Below, piece by piece: positions 1-7,441 of a DNA stretch of 25,605 nucleotides; the stretch's first letter is position 1; every line of letters starts with the position of its first letter. The translations under genes and the position numbers were made by a program. Below the pieces are notes generated by a model that had not been told where the DNA came from, searched no databases, and saw only the letters and a list, made by a program, of their open reading frames with translations. Source of the DNA: Candidatus Caenarcanales bacterium (GTDB lineage Bacteria > Cyanobacteriota > Vampirovibrionia > Caenarcaniphilales > Caenarcanaceae); the NCBI GenBank assembly GCA_947489925.1, contig CANLFK010000010.1, forward strand, positions 1-25,605. Reading direction: 5' to 3'.

Positions 1-624
1 AATTACTTGATTAGAAGCTGTTCTTGACATTTTAACTTGTTCAAGTACTGTTTGTATTGCACTAGCAAGAGTTTTAGCGTCTTTTATATTCTTAGGATCT
101 TTTATAAGTGAACCGCCGTCCTTAACGGCTGGAAAAATAGCCTTGCTCAAAAGTATATAAGCTGAAATTGCTAGTTTATCGTCTTCTGAGGTGTTTTCAT
201 CAATTTTCAAATCTTCTGGTTTTGTACCCTTTTGGGCTAATTCAAATATTTTTTTTCCTTTTGCATCATTAGGATTATTAAGCCAAATTATTGCATCACT
301 GATCATGCCTTTTTGATTAGGAATATTAGCAAGATCCCCAGCAATATATTTCAAATTAGCGGCTGATTTAATATTTTTGGCTTTTATTTCTTCTTCAAAT
401 TTAGCAACGGCATTTTTTAATTCTGCTTTGAAGTTACTATCTTTTAATATTTTATTAGCCTGAACTTCAGAAAAATTAACTTGATCAAAGGCATTAGTTA
501 TAAGATTTGATGAGGCTGGACCGCTATTTGGAGGCACCATTACTGGCTTAGCGGGAATATTATTATTGTAAGCTGGAGTTACTGGTACTGGTGGTGAATT
601 TGATGCTAGAGCTGGATTTCCCAT
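1..624 (-). CDS. hypothetical protein, partial (C-terminus beyond the left edge)
   Basis: An open frame runs from the ATG at 624 leftward to the edge without a stop, giving 208 codons. An in-frame TAA lies about 30 bases upstream, and this is the only ATG after it. The N-terminus (about residues 1-45) is rich in Pro, Asn, Ser and Val and has no hydrophobic signal segment, so it is probably a disordered leader. The rest is Lys/Glu/Asp-rich and looks helical and soluble. I recognise no family. The gene lies 67 bases downstream of mutL on the same strand, but it has its own promoter-like sequence (644-671), so it may be a separate unit. There is no clear ribosome binding site. The frame is well supported; the function is unknown. 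Confidence 0.72.
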   Translation of the reverse strand, partial: MGNPALASNSPPVPVTPAYNNNIPAKPVMVPPNSGPASSNLITNAFDQVNFSEVQANKILKDSNFKAELKNAVAKFEEEIKAKNIKSAANLKYIAGDLANIPNQKGMISDAIIWLNNPNDAKGKKIFELAQKGTKPEDLKIDENTSEDDKLAISAYILLSKAIFPAVKDGGSLIKDPKNIKDAKTLASAIQTVLEQVKMSRTASNQVI

Positions 625-643
625 AACAACCGCTTTGTCTAAA

Positions 644-671
644 CAAATATTTTAGGCTTACAAGAAGTCAA
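644..671 (-). promoter_or_regulatory. candidate sigma70-type promoter for the left-edge gene
   Basis: On the minus strand TTGACT (666-671) is followed after 16 bases by TATTTG (644-649). Transcription would start near 637, leaving a leader of about 13 bases before the ATG at 624. It sits in the gap after the mutL stop. Seen by eye only. Confidence 0.4.
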
Positions 672-691
672 GTGATTTTTCAACTAAAAAT

Positions 692-2650
692 TTATAATTC
701 ATTAAATAAAATTAACTTGCCTGCTTTAAAAAATAAATTACCAATTTGCACTTCAGTATTTTTAGCTTTTTGTGGTTTTGGTTGCCATTTATTTTGGTCT
801 TGAGAGCTACTTTTTTCCTGATTACAAGCTCGACAAGAGGCAAATAAATTATCTTTTTGAGTGGCTAAAGACATATTATGAGTATAAGGCAAATAATGAT
901 CATAACTAGCTTGATGCTCACGGAAAAGAGAAGTTTTAATTAATTTGTGATCCTTTCCCAGTCTGCTAATCCAAGAATCTGTATCTTTATGCAAAGCGGC
1001 TTTAACTGCTTCTGGGTGCAATAAATCTTTTCCGCAATAAACACAAGTCCAATTATCTCTTTGCCAAATTTCTTCTAAGGCTTTCAGTGATAATTGTGGG
1101 CGTTTCTGATTAGTGATAATTGGTTTATGCTCTAAAAGTTCTTGCTGGGTAATTTGTTCAGTCTTTTGCTCATTTAATGATTTAAGCCAAGTATTTAGAT
1201 TTTGCAAATAATTTAGTCTTAAGTTTTTATCACCCGTAATTTGTCCGCTTGCCAACCAAAAATCCTGCTGAAAAGTAAAATCAGTTGAATTGGCTCTGTC
1301 TTGTTTTAATTCTTTGAGGTCTTTTGAATTGGTTTTTCTGAGCTGTAAATTTACATTAAAACTAAATTCAGTATTTTCTTCGCTCTCAGACGAGCTTTGT
1401 GCTTTCGGGATAATTTCAGTATTTAATTTTCGTTCAAAAGCCGCCAAAGAAGCCGCTGAAACTTTCTTTTCTTCGGGTGTTTGGCTAATTATTTCATTTA
1501 TATTTTGATTTTTATTCTCTAAAATTTCTGCTGGTTCTTGATAATAATTTTTCTTGTCTGGTAAAGCTTTTTGGTAATTATTAAAATTAATTTGTACTTT
1601 TTCGAGGTAATTTGTTTGCTCTTCAAGTAAAACTGTATTTTCGCTTGGATTTAAATTGCTTTGAATTAATAAATGCTTTTCCAGAGCTTGTAAAACCAAT
1701 AAATAAATATGTTGTGGTGAACTATAACGAATTTCTCTTTTGGTCGGGTGAACATTTATATCAATTTGCCTTGGGTCTAAGCTTAAATTCAAAATAATCC
1801 GTGGATATTTTCCAGCGGGCAAAAAACCATGATAAACCTTACGAATGGCTTTACGCATAATATCACAGCGAATTGGTCTTTTATTGACTATTGTAATAAT
1901 GGCTCTCATATCCGATCTAGCCTCAGAAAGCGGGGCAACTAAACCTTTTAATTCAAGTAATGGTTCTTCTTCTCTTTTTATTTCCAAATATTTAAAATGA
2001 CTTTTTTCTTCAAATAATTCACGCACAGTCATTTCCCAATCACCCGAGCCACTGGTTTGCAATATTTTTTTAGTATTATTAATTAATTCAAATTTTACTT
2101 CTGGGTGAGCAATTGCCATTTCCCGCACCATATCACTAATTAATTGTAATTCGGTTTCTGGTCTTTTTAAAAATTTAAGCCTTACGGGCACATTAAAAAA
2201 CAAATCACGCACTTCAAAACTAGTACCAGCTGAAAAACCAGAGACAGACTTATTTAAATTGTGTTTTTCGTCAAAAGTAGCTTTCAGACCATGTTCAGAC
2301 TTTTGATTTTTGGTTAAGCAAGTCATTTTACTAACCGAAGCAATACTAGCCAAAGCCTCGCCCCGAAAGCCTTTTGTCATTAATTCATTTAAATCATTAA
2401 TATTCTGTATTTTACTGGTCGCATGAGGGCTAAAAGCCAATTCAATATCATCTTCTTCAATTCCTGAGCCATTATCAATTACTCGAAAAGATCTTCCATC
2501 TTTGGATAAAATCTCAATTTGTATATTTGTAGAACCTGCATCAATCGAATTATCAATCAATTCTTTAATCGCAGAAGATGGTCTTTCAATAACTTCACCA
2601 GCGGCAATTTGATTAATTGTTTTAAAATCTAATTTTTTTATTTGACTCAT
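692..2650 (-). CDS. mutL: DNA mismatch repair protein MutL with a C-terminal HNH nuclease domain
   Basis: 652 residues. The N-terminal half is a clear MutL GHKL ATPase: QIAAGEVIERP (14-24), Glu30/Asn34 in KELIDNSIDAG, DNGSGI (59-64) and FRGEAL (95-100), then the transducer domain with NVHPTKREIRY (299-309). MutL normally couples MutS mismatch recognition to strand incision or helicase loading. A polar Asn/Gln/Lys/Glu-rich linker follows (about 330-515). The usual C-terminal dimerisation/endonuclease domain is not visible: there is no DQHA(X)2E(X)4E motif and no CPHGRP motif. Residues about 522-615 instead carry an HNH signature: Cys536-x2-Cys539, Asp584-His585-x2-Pro588, Asn601-Leu602 and Cys606-x2-Cys609-Asn610. 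The frame is continuous through the junction. The ATG at 2650 gives the standard MutL N-terminus; no Shine-Dalgarno is seen. MutL identity is very secure, the HNH assignment strong, the cellular role of the fusion inferred. Confidence 0.95.
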   Translation of the reverse strand: MSQIKKLDFKTINQIAAGEVIERPSSAIKELIDNSIDAGSTNIQIEILSKDGRSFRVIDNGSGIEEDDIELAFSPHATSKIQNINDLNELMTKGFRGEALASIASVSKMTCLTKNQKSEHGLKATFDEKHNLNKSVSGFSAGTSFEVRDLFFNVPVRLKFLKRPETELQLISDMVREMAIAHPEVKFELINNTKKILQTSGSGDWEMTVRELFEEKSHFKYLEIKREEEPLLELKGLVAPLSEARSDMRAIITIVNKRPIRCDIMRKAIRKVYHGFLPAGKYPRIILNLSLDPRQIDINVHPTKREIRYSSPQHIYLLVLQALEKHLLIQSNLNPSENTVLLEEQTNYLEKVQINFNNYQKALPDKKNYYQEPAEILENKNQNINEIISQTPEEKKVSAASLAAFERKLNTEIIPKAQSSSESEENTEFSFNVNLQLRKTNSKDLKELKQDRANSTDFTFQQDFWLASGQITGDKNLRLNYLQNLNTWLKSLNEQKTEQITQQELLEHKPIITNQKRPQLSLKALEEIWQRDNWTCVYCGKDLLHPEAVKAALHKDTDSWISRLGKDHKLIKTSLFREHQASYDHYLPYTHNMSLATQKDNLFASCRACNQEKSSSQDQNKWQPKPQKAKNTEVQIGNLFFKAGKLILFNEL

Positions 2651-2708
2651 TAGTTTTTAATTATTTCAGTCTCTGGCAATTTTCGGTGTTTTTTATTTGT
2701 TTTTCAAT

Positions 2709-2746
2709 CTAGGCTAGACTAGGAAGTCAGGTAATACAGTGTATTA
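2709..2746. promoter_or_regulatory. possible operator region between mutL and the divergent membrane gene
   Basis: The 135-base gap between two divergent genes holds three CTAG tetramers at 5-base spacing (2709-2722) and, ten bases on, a 6-bp inverted repeat TAATAC-AGT-GTATTA (2732-2746). The size and position fit a dimeric repressor site, but no regulator is known and AT-rich DNA produces such palindromes by chance. Confidence 0.25.
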
Positions 2747-2785
2747 TTTAAAGTAGCTTCAATTTTAATTATAGGAGAGTCCTTC

Positions 2786-3130
2786 TTGAATATTTTGATA
2801 ATTTTTTCATATATTGCAAATGTTTTAATACTTATTCCAATTTGTTTTCTTTTGCTTAAGGGAAATAATAGCCTTAAAGAAGTTTATGGTTCAGATAGTA
2901 CCGCCCGTCAAATCCTAGTTTGTATGTATCTAGCAATTCTTATTTTAAGTTCTTATTACTTGATAAAAGGAGATACAAAACCTTTAATCGCTTGGGTTCT
3001 TTTGGGTTTTCAGATCATTTATAAGTCATTGAGTTTAATCATTATTAAAGATAAAAAAGCTCCAGTGTATTGGTTTAATCTTGGAGTTGCAATTTTACAT
3101 TCAATAACCTTATTGATGAATCCACTTTAA
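2786..3130 (+). CDS. small four-helix membrane protein, unknown function
   Basis: 114 residues, almost entirely hydrophobic, with four likely membrane helices (about 2-24, 40-60, 64-87 and 93-112) and short polar loops. It starts with TTG at 2786: a good AGGAG ribosome binding site (2773-2777) sits 8 bases upstream, and no ATG gives a comparable frame. It is alone on the plus strand, divergent from mutL and convergent with the TPR gene at the end of the cytochrome operon (9-base gap). I recognise no family and no catalytic residues. The Shine-Dalgarno and the clean helix pattern make the gene likely real. Confidence 0.7.
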   Translation: MNILIIFSYIANVLILIPICFLLLKGNNSLKEVYGSDSTARQILVCMYLAILILSSYYLIKGDTKPLIAWVLLGFQIIYKSLSLIIIKDKKAPVYWFNLGVAILHSITLLMNPL

Positions 3131-3139
3131 TTGAAATAT

Positions 3140-3579
3140 CTAGTTTTTTTCTTCTTTTATCTTATTACACATTCCAATAACTTTTTCCGCCATTTCTTTG
3201 TTTTTTGGATTAAGTTCTACTGATCTTTTAATATCTTTTAGTCCTTTCTCGAAACCAGAAAGAAAAATTAAATTTAAAGCTCTATTCCAATAAGAATAAC
3301 CATTTTCTGGTTCTAGTTTAAGAGCTATATCAAAATAAGGCATTGCTGACGCATAGTCTTTCTGAGAGCTAAAACAAACACCTATTACTGTGTAAGCCGT
3401 AAGAGCTTTGCGTGAATGCAATTCTTTAAAAATATTAGCGGCTATATTAAGACTTTTTGCGGCTTCATTACCTTTGAAAAATAAATTCCTTCAATTGGCT
3501 CAATTTCTGCGGCATTAATATTCAATACTAAAAAACAAAGAAAACTAGAATATGTTAAAACCGCAAAAAATTTTCTCAT
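3140..3579 (-). pseudogene. exported TPR-repeat protein, split by a one-base frameshift
   Basis: The ATG at 3579 directly abuts the cytochrome b stop (TAA-ATG) and has GAGGA about 11 bases upstream inside the cytochrome gene. It opens a typical signal peptide, MRKFFAVLTYSSFLCF then ...NINAAE, but that frame stops at 3442-3444 after 45 codons. The neighbouring frame carries two tetratricopeptide-like repeats (SYWNRALNLIFLSGFEKGL, and before it ASAMPYFDIALKLEPENG) to the stop at 3140, and it lacks its own start before a TTG at 3421. Adding one base to the A5 run at 3477-3481 joins the two into one 146-residue exported TPR protein. Such proteins often act as assembly or scaffold factors, so a role with the cytochrome complex is an inference from operon position. 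The break could be a sequencing or assembly error, a real mutation, or slippage. Confidence 0.75.
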
Positions 3580-4800
3580 TTATTTAAATCCTCGGACAAT
3601 CCAAGGGAAAAAGTCATGAGTCAATATACAGCTTTTGTTTTCATCTAAACAATAATAAGCAAAAATTGTAAATAAAATTAAAGCAATTAAACAGAAAACA
3701 CCATAATAAGTAGCTATTCTGCCAATTTTACCACCCTCTGTTTTTGTATCCCAAAGCGGAACAGCAAATAAAAGTAATGAAACTCCGCCAAATAAAGCAA
3801 TTCCCAAAAACTCACCATTTATTGGTCCAAGTGAAGGAGGCATCCACTTTAATAATTCAAAAGGAGCCATAAAATACCATTCTGGGTGAATTCCAGCGGG
3901 TGCAGATGCCAATGGATCAGCTTCTGGACCTAAACCCCAAGGCCAAATAAGAGCAATTAAAGACAAACCAGTAAAAACTAAAAGCCAAGCAAAAAGGTCT
4001 TCATAAATAAAATTAGGAAAAAATGGAATTTCACGATATTGCTTAGTTTCTTTAATTTTTTTAGGAATTGTATTTCCGTGTAATTGAACTAATAAAACAT
4101 GAAAACCCATAAAAGCGGCAAAAACCCAAGGCAAAATGACATAGTGAATACTAGCAAATCTTTGAATGGTTAAATTACTAAGACTAACTCCGCCTTTTAG
4201 CAATTCAGAAATTAATTTACCCGGCCAAAACCAGCTCTCAGTTGTTTTATTTTCAACCCAAGGAGTTGCTTCTGCAATTTTTAAACCAACTTGTGTCGCA
4301 AAATAAGCAATATTATCCCAAGGCAATAAGTATCCAGTAAAACCAAGTGTAATTGTTAAAAATAAAAGCACTGCTCCGCTAAACCAAGTTAATTCACGAG
4401 GCTTTTGATAAGCTTTCATAAAATAAGCACTAAACATATGTATCAAAACTGATGCCACCATAAAGTTTGCCGCCCAACTATGCAAAGACCTCATTATTGC
4501 ACCGAATTCAACCTTATTCATTAATTTTTGAATTGAAGCATATGAAGTCGTAATACCTGGCTCATAGTGCATTAAAAGCAACATACCAGTTACCATTTGT
4601 ACTGCAAAAAAGAGCATTGAAATGCCGCCAAAATAATACCAAATAGAATGCTTGTGAATTGGAACGGTTTTATGACTAGCTAATTCAGCAATTTCTGAAA
4701 TTTTTAGTCTTTCATCAAGCTCATTGTATAAAACATCTTTCCAATTTGAAGCCTGTTTTTTATTTTTTATTTCGTCTTCTTCTAATGATACTTTTGACAT
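3580..4800 (-). CDS. cytochrome b of a Rieske/cytochrome b complex (b6 and subunit IV fused)
   Basis: 406 residues. Residues about 22-244 match cytochrome b6 (four helices). The haem ligands are His107 and His121 on helix B, and His219 and His234 on helix D. Fourteen residues lie between the last two, as in b6 rather than mitochondrial cytochrome b. PRELTWF, GYLLPWD and RFASIHY are family landmarks. Residues about 260-384 match subunit IV, with three helices and the quinol-site PEWYF (306-310). The fusion thus has seven helices. It should oxidise quinol, probably menaquinol, at the positive side of the membrane. At the position of the b6 cysteine that binds haem c_n (aligned as IFYC-GG against IWYYFGG) there is Tyr56. 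The gene is 27 bases downstream of the Rieske gene; an AGGGAG lies about 16 bases before the ATG. No cytochrome c1 or f gene is in the operon. Labels such as petB or qcrB would each be only partly right. Confidence 0.93.
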   Translation of the reverse strand: MSKVSLEEDEIKNKKQASNWKDVLYNELDERLKISEIAELASHKTVPIHKHSIWYYFGGISMLFFAVQMVTGMLLLMHYEPGITTSYASIQKLMNKVEFGAIMRSLHSWAANFMVASVLIHMFSAYFMKAYQKPRELTWFSGAVLLFLTITLGFTGYLLPWDNIAYFATQVGLKIAEATPWVENKTTESWFWPGKLISELLKGGVSLSNLTIQRFASIHYVILPWVFAAFMGFHVLLVQLHGNTIPKKIKETKQYREIPFFPNFIYEDLFAWLLVFTGLSLIALIWPWGLGPEADPLASAPAGIHPEWYFMAPFELLKWMPPSLGPINGEFLGIALFGGVSLLLFAVPLWDTKTEGGKIGRIATYYGVFCLIALILFTIFAYYCLDENKSCILTHDFFPWIVRGFK

Positions 4801-4827
4801 CGGATTTCTATTTTTACTCCCTTTTAA

Positions 4828-5319
4828 TTAAGATTTGGTGATATAAATACCGTCTTTGGCTTTATTCACTTTCAAAACATCTAGTGGTTCTGGTGGTGGA
4901 CCAGCTATATTTTTGCCTGTTTTATAATCATAAACTCCGCTGTGGCAAGCACAAAAAATTCGCTTTTGATCAGATTGATAAGCCACCGTACAACCTAAAT
5001 GTTTGCAAACCGCTGAATAAGCATGTAATTCGCCAGTTTCATCTTTTATTAATAATCCTGGTTTAGCCCCAAATTGAAACATTGTCGCAGAATTATTAGC
5101 CAAATCAGCCGCTTTATCAACTTTAACATTCAAGGTCGATACATCTTGAGCAACTTCAACACCGCTACTTAAATAACGCAAAACAATATAACCAATACCT
5201 CCTGCATATAAAGCCGAAGCCGAAGCAATAGCGGCTGTCATAAAATCTCTTCTAGCTGGTGAATCAATGAATTCATCTTCAGGTTTATCTGGATTTAAAA
5301 TTTCTTTATCTTTTGCCAT
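4828..5319 (-). CDS. Rieske [2Fe-2S] protein of the cytochrome b complex
   Basis: 163 residues. A twin-arginine-like motif, ARRDFM (22-27), is followed by a single hydrophobic anchor (about 28-50), as in uncleaved Tat-targeted Rieske subunits. The cluster domain has box I Cys105-Lys-His107-Leu-Gly-Cys110 and box II Cys123-Ala-Cys125-His126. Cys105, His107, Cys123 and His126 are expected to bind the cluster, with Cys110-Cys125 as the disulphide. Box II reads CACHSG where CPCHGS is usual. The Pro-loop GPPPEPLD (140-147) is present. It lies 5 bases downstream of the polytopic membrane gene, and an AAGGAG overlaps that gene's end, about 16 bases before this ATG. It transfers electrons from quinol, bound at cytochrome b, to an acceptor not found in the window. 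Confidence 0.93.
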   Translation of the reverse strand: MAKDKEILNPDKPEDEFIDSPARRDFMTAAIASASALYAGGIGYIVLRYLSSGVEVAQDVSTLNVKVDKAADLANNSATMFQFGAKPGLLIKDETGELHAYSAVCKHLGCTVAYQSDQKRIFCACHSGVYDYKTGKNIAGPPPEPLDVLKVNKAKDGIYITKS

Positions 5320-5324
5320 TTTGT

Positions 5325-6326
5325 TTATATTGATACTCCTTTTCTACCGTTTAAATACATCCAAGCCAAAGCCCAAGCTCCAATCACAAATGAAATTATA
5401 AAGATTGCAATTAAAAAAGGTTGCAAATCAATTGGTATTTTGCTTAAAGGATAAATTGGGTCTAGTAAAGCACAACGGATACCATGCCTTAAAGCCACCA
5501 CTGATAAACCTTTAAGACCAAGCCAAGCAAATAACCCCAATTGCTGAAACTTAAGGTCTTTAAAAGGAATAAATAAAATAATAGCTAAAATTCCAACTAA
5601 AGCTAAATCAGCAATAAAAGAAATATTAACTAAGTTATTATCCATAATAGTGTCGGTCCAAGTTGTTTTATAAGCAAATAAACCGACTATACTCAAAATA
5701 ACCGTAGGTATTGTCCAAAGTTTAGATTTTTGTAAAAGAGCAGTTCCAGCCACAAAAACTGGTGATAAAACCCAAATCCAGCGACTAATAACTTCAAAAG
5801 TATTAGGATTTAAGTTTAAGCCATTTTGTTTATATGAATAAAGTTCTTTCCAAATATCTGGTTTGAGTAATAAAGTCATATTATTGGAAAAAATAAATGA
5901 GATTAATAAAACACCTAAAGTAGAAAGTGTCAGAAAAGTGATAGCTTGCCAACTATGTTTTGCACCATAACGAGCGGCATAAATCAAACCATAACTAAAC
6001 ATTAATAAGAAAATGACTGAAAGCCAAGGAATAGCCAGTAAAATTGAACTGCTGAACAGGAAAGGTGCATAAAGAACTTGCATGAATAAAAGTGGAGGTA
6101 CACCCAAGTTCAAAGCAATAGCCATAATAATGGGCAAATAACGAATAGCTTTACTTTTTGCCCAATTTTCTTTGTTTTTGATAATTTCGACTAAACCTAA
6201 AATCAAAGTGCCGATTAAAAGCCAAATTGATAGAACATGTAACCAAAATATAATCAAAAGCCCTGTTAGATAGAGCCAAGGTGGAGCACCCAGTGCAAGA
6301 TCTCCGAGTGGAAAACTATTATCCAT
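5325..6326 (-). CDS. polytopic membrane protein heading the cytochrome b operon
   Basis: 333 residues with about eight or nine membrane helices (roughly 18-47, 63-86, 93-116, 126-147, 181-199, 204-220, 236-254, 262-280 and 302-324). There is no signal peptide and no CxxCH haem c motif. His30 lies in the first helix; His124 and His281 are the only other histidines. The most family-like stretch is NLGVPPLLFMQVLYAPF (73-89) followed by SSSILLAIPWL. From memory, similar segments occur in uncharacterised membrane proteins beside cytochrome genes in other bacteria, but I cannot name a family with confidence. It is the first gene of the operon with the Rieske and cytochrome b genes, so it may be a subunit or partner of that complex (inference). 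No Shine-Dalgarno precedes the ATG; a candidate promoter lies about 20 bases upstream. Confidence 0.85.
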   Translation of the reverse strand: MDNSFPLGDLALGAPPWLYLTGLLIIFWLHVLSIWLLIGTLILGLVEIIKNKENWAKSKAIRYLPIIMAIALNLGVPPLLFMQVLYAPFLFSSSILLAIPWLSVIFLLMFSYGLIYAARYGAKHSWQAITFLTLSTLGVLLISFIFSNNMTLLLKPDIWKELYSYKQNGLNLNPNTFEVISRWIWVLSPVFVAGTALLQKSKLWTIPTVILSIVGLFAYKTTWTDTIMDNNLVNISFIADLALVGILAIILFIPFKDLKFQQLGLFAWLGLKGLSVVALRHGIRCALLDPIYPLSKIPIDLQPFLIAIFIISFVIGAWALAWMYLNGRKGVSI

Positions 6327-6346
6327 AGCAAATTATTTTATTTAAG

Positions 6347-6376
6347 AATTTACAGAATTATTTAAAAGATTAACAA
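6347..6376 (-). promoter_or_regulatory. candidate promoter of the cytochrome operon
   Basis: On the minus strand TTGTTA (6371-6376) and TAAATT (6347-6352) are 18 bases apart. The start would lie about 14 bases before the ATG at 6326. The surroundings are extremely AT-rich, so chance matches are likely. Confidence 0.3.
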
Positions 6377-6460
6377 AAAAAATTTACTATTAGGAAATAA
6401 CTTTTAAATAAATAATAAAAATCTAATTTTATAAAAACTTTTAGGGATTTAGTTTTAGAT

Positions 6461-6489
6461 TTGGCTTTTTTGGGTGTTTATCATATATA
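6461..6489 (+). promoter_or_regulatory. candidate promoter of rpsB-tsf-atpB-queE
   Basis: TTGGCT (6461-6466) and TATATA (6484-6489) are separated by 17 bases, a good vegetative promoter arrangement, 45 bases before the rpsB ATG. The leader has no obvious Shine-Dalgarno. Confidence 0.5.
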
Positions 6490-6533
6490 CTTTTAGGCAG
6501 TAAATATCTAAATTTTAGTTTTTTTAATAAATT

Positions 6534-7427
6534 ATGAATTTGACCTTAGAAAAAGAAAATATTTTTCAGGAATTAGATGGCGAAAAAGCCAAACTCTTTT
6601 TGGAAGCTGGTGTTCATTACGGGCAACCAACCAGTAAGAGAAGCCCAAAAATGGATGAATTTGTTTTTGGAGTTAGTCAAACTGGAATGCAATTAATTGA
6701 CTTAAACCTAACTTGGCGTAAAATTCAAGAAGTTGGCTTAGTCTTAGAAAAATTAGTCGGTGAAGATAAAAATATTGTCTTTGTTGGAACTAATGAAAGA
6801 GCCGTCTCTACGGTTTTGCAGGAATATTCAGAGAAATATGATTTGCATAATATTACCAGCAGATGGTTAGGTGGAACTTTAACTAATCCAGTTACTCGTA
6901 ATCGTATTAATTATTTGCGTGAACTTGAAAGCATGGAAACAACTGGCTTAATGGAATCAATTCCAGCCAAAGAAAAAAGCTTTTTGGGTAAAAAATTAAA
7001 AAAATTACGGAAAAACTTAGGCGGTCTGAAAAAAATCAAAGGGGCCATGCATGCTATTGTGATTATAGACCCAGTTCATGATATAAATGCAACGCTTGAA
7101 GCTTTCAAGAAAAGTCGCAATTTGACAATTATTGCTATTGCTGACACTAATTGTAGTTTTGCACCAGATACTTTTGATTTAATAATTCCTTGTAATACTA
7201 GCTCTCTTCGTTCATTAAGATTGATAATGGATGAATTGATTGGTTTTATGGAAAAAGGCAAACAAGCTCAGGTTCAAAAACAATCTTCAATTACACAAGG
7301 TCCATCTCGTAGAAATCCAGCTGTTAATAATAACAATAATAATAGACTTCAAACTAGAAAACCAGCTCCGATTCAACCAAAACAAGAAGTAAAAGAAGAA
7401 AAACAAAATAATACTGAAAGCAAATAA
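6534..7427 (+). CDS. rpsB: 30S ribosomal protein S2
   Basis: 297 residues. S2 landmarks are clear: a GVHYG...PKMDEFVFG...GMQLIDL segment (26-56), RWLGGTLTN (110-118), and IADTNCSFAPDTFDLIIPCN in the C-terminal half of the fold. S2 binds late to the 30S head and platform and is needed for S1 binding and initiation. The usual GHQT after the first Gly-His motif is altered to GQPTS, and IPGND is IPCNT, so this is a divergent S2. A tail of about 55 residues (from about 240) is disordered and rich in Gln, Asn, Pro and Lys, including six consecutive Asn, which is longer than most S2 tails. The ATG has no clear Shine-Dalgarno. The gene is followed by tsf after 14 bases, the near-universal rpsB-tsf order. 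Confidence 0.96.
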   Translation: MNLTLEKENIFQELDGEKAKLFLEAGVHYGQPTSKRSPKMDEFVFGVSQTGMQLIDLNLTWRKIQEVGLVLEKLVGEDKNIVFVGTNERAVSTVLQEYSEKYDLHNITSRWLGGTLTNPVTRNRINYLRELESMETTGLMESIPAKEKSFLGKKLKKLRKNLGGLKKIKGAMHAIVIIDPVHDINATLEAFKKSRNLTIIAIADTNCSFAPDTFDLIIPCNTSSLRSLRLIMDELIGFMEKGKQAQVQKQSSITQGPSRRNPAVNNNNNNRLQTRKPAPIQPKQEVKEEKQNNTESK

Positions 7428-7441
7428 AAAGGGAATAAATA

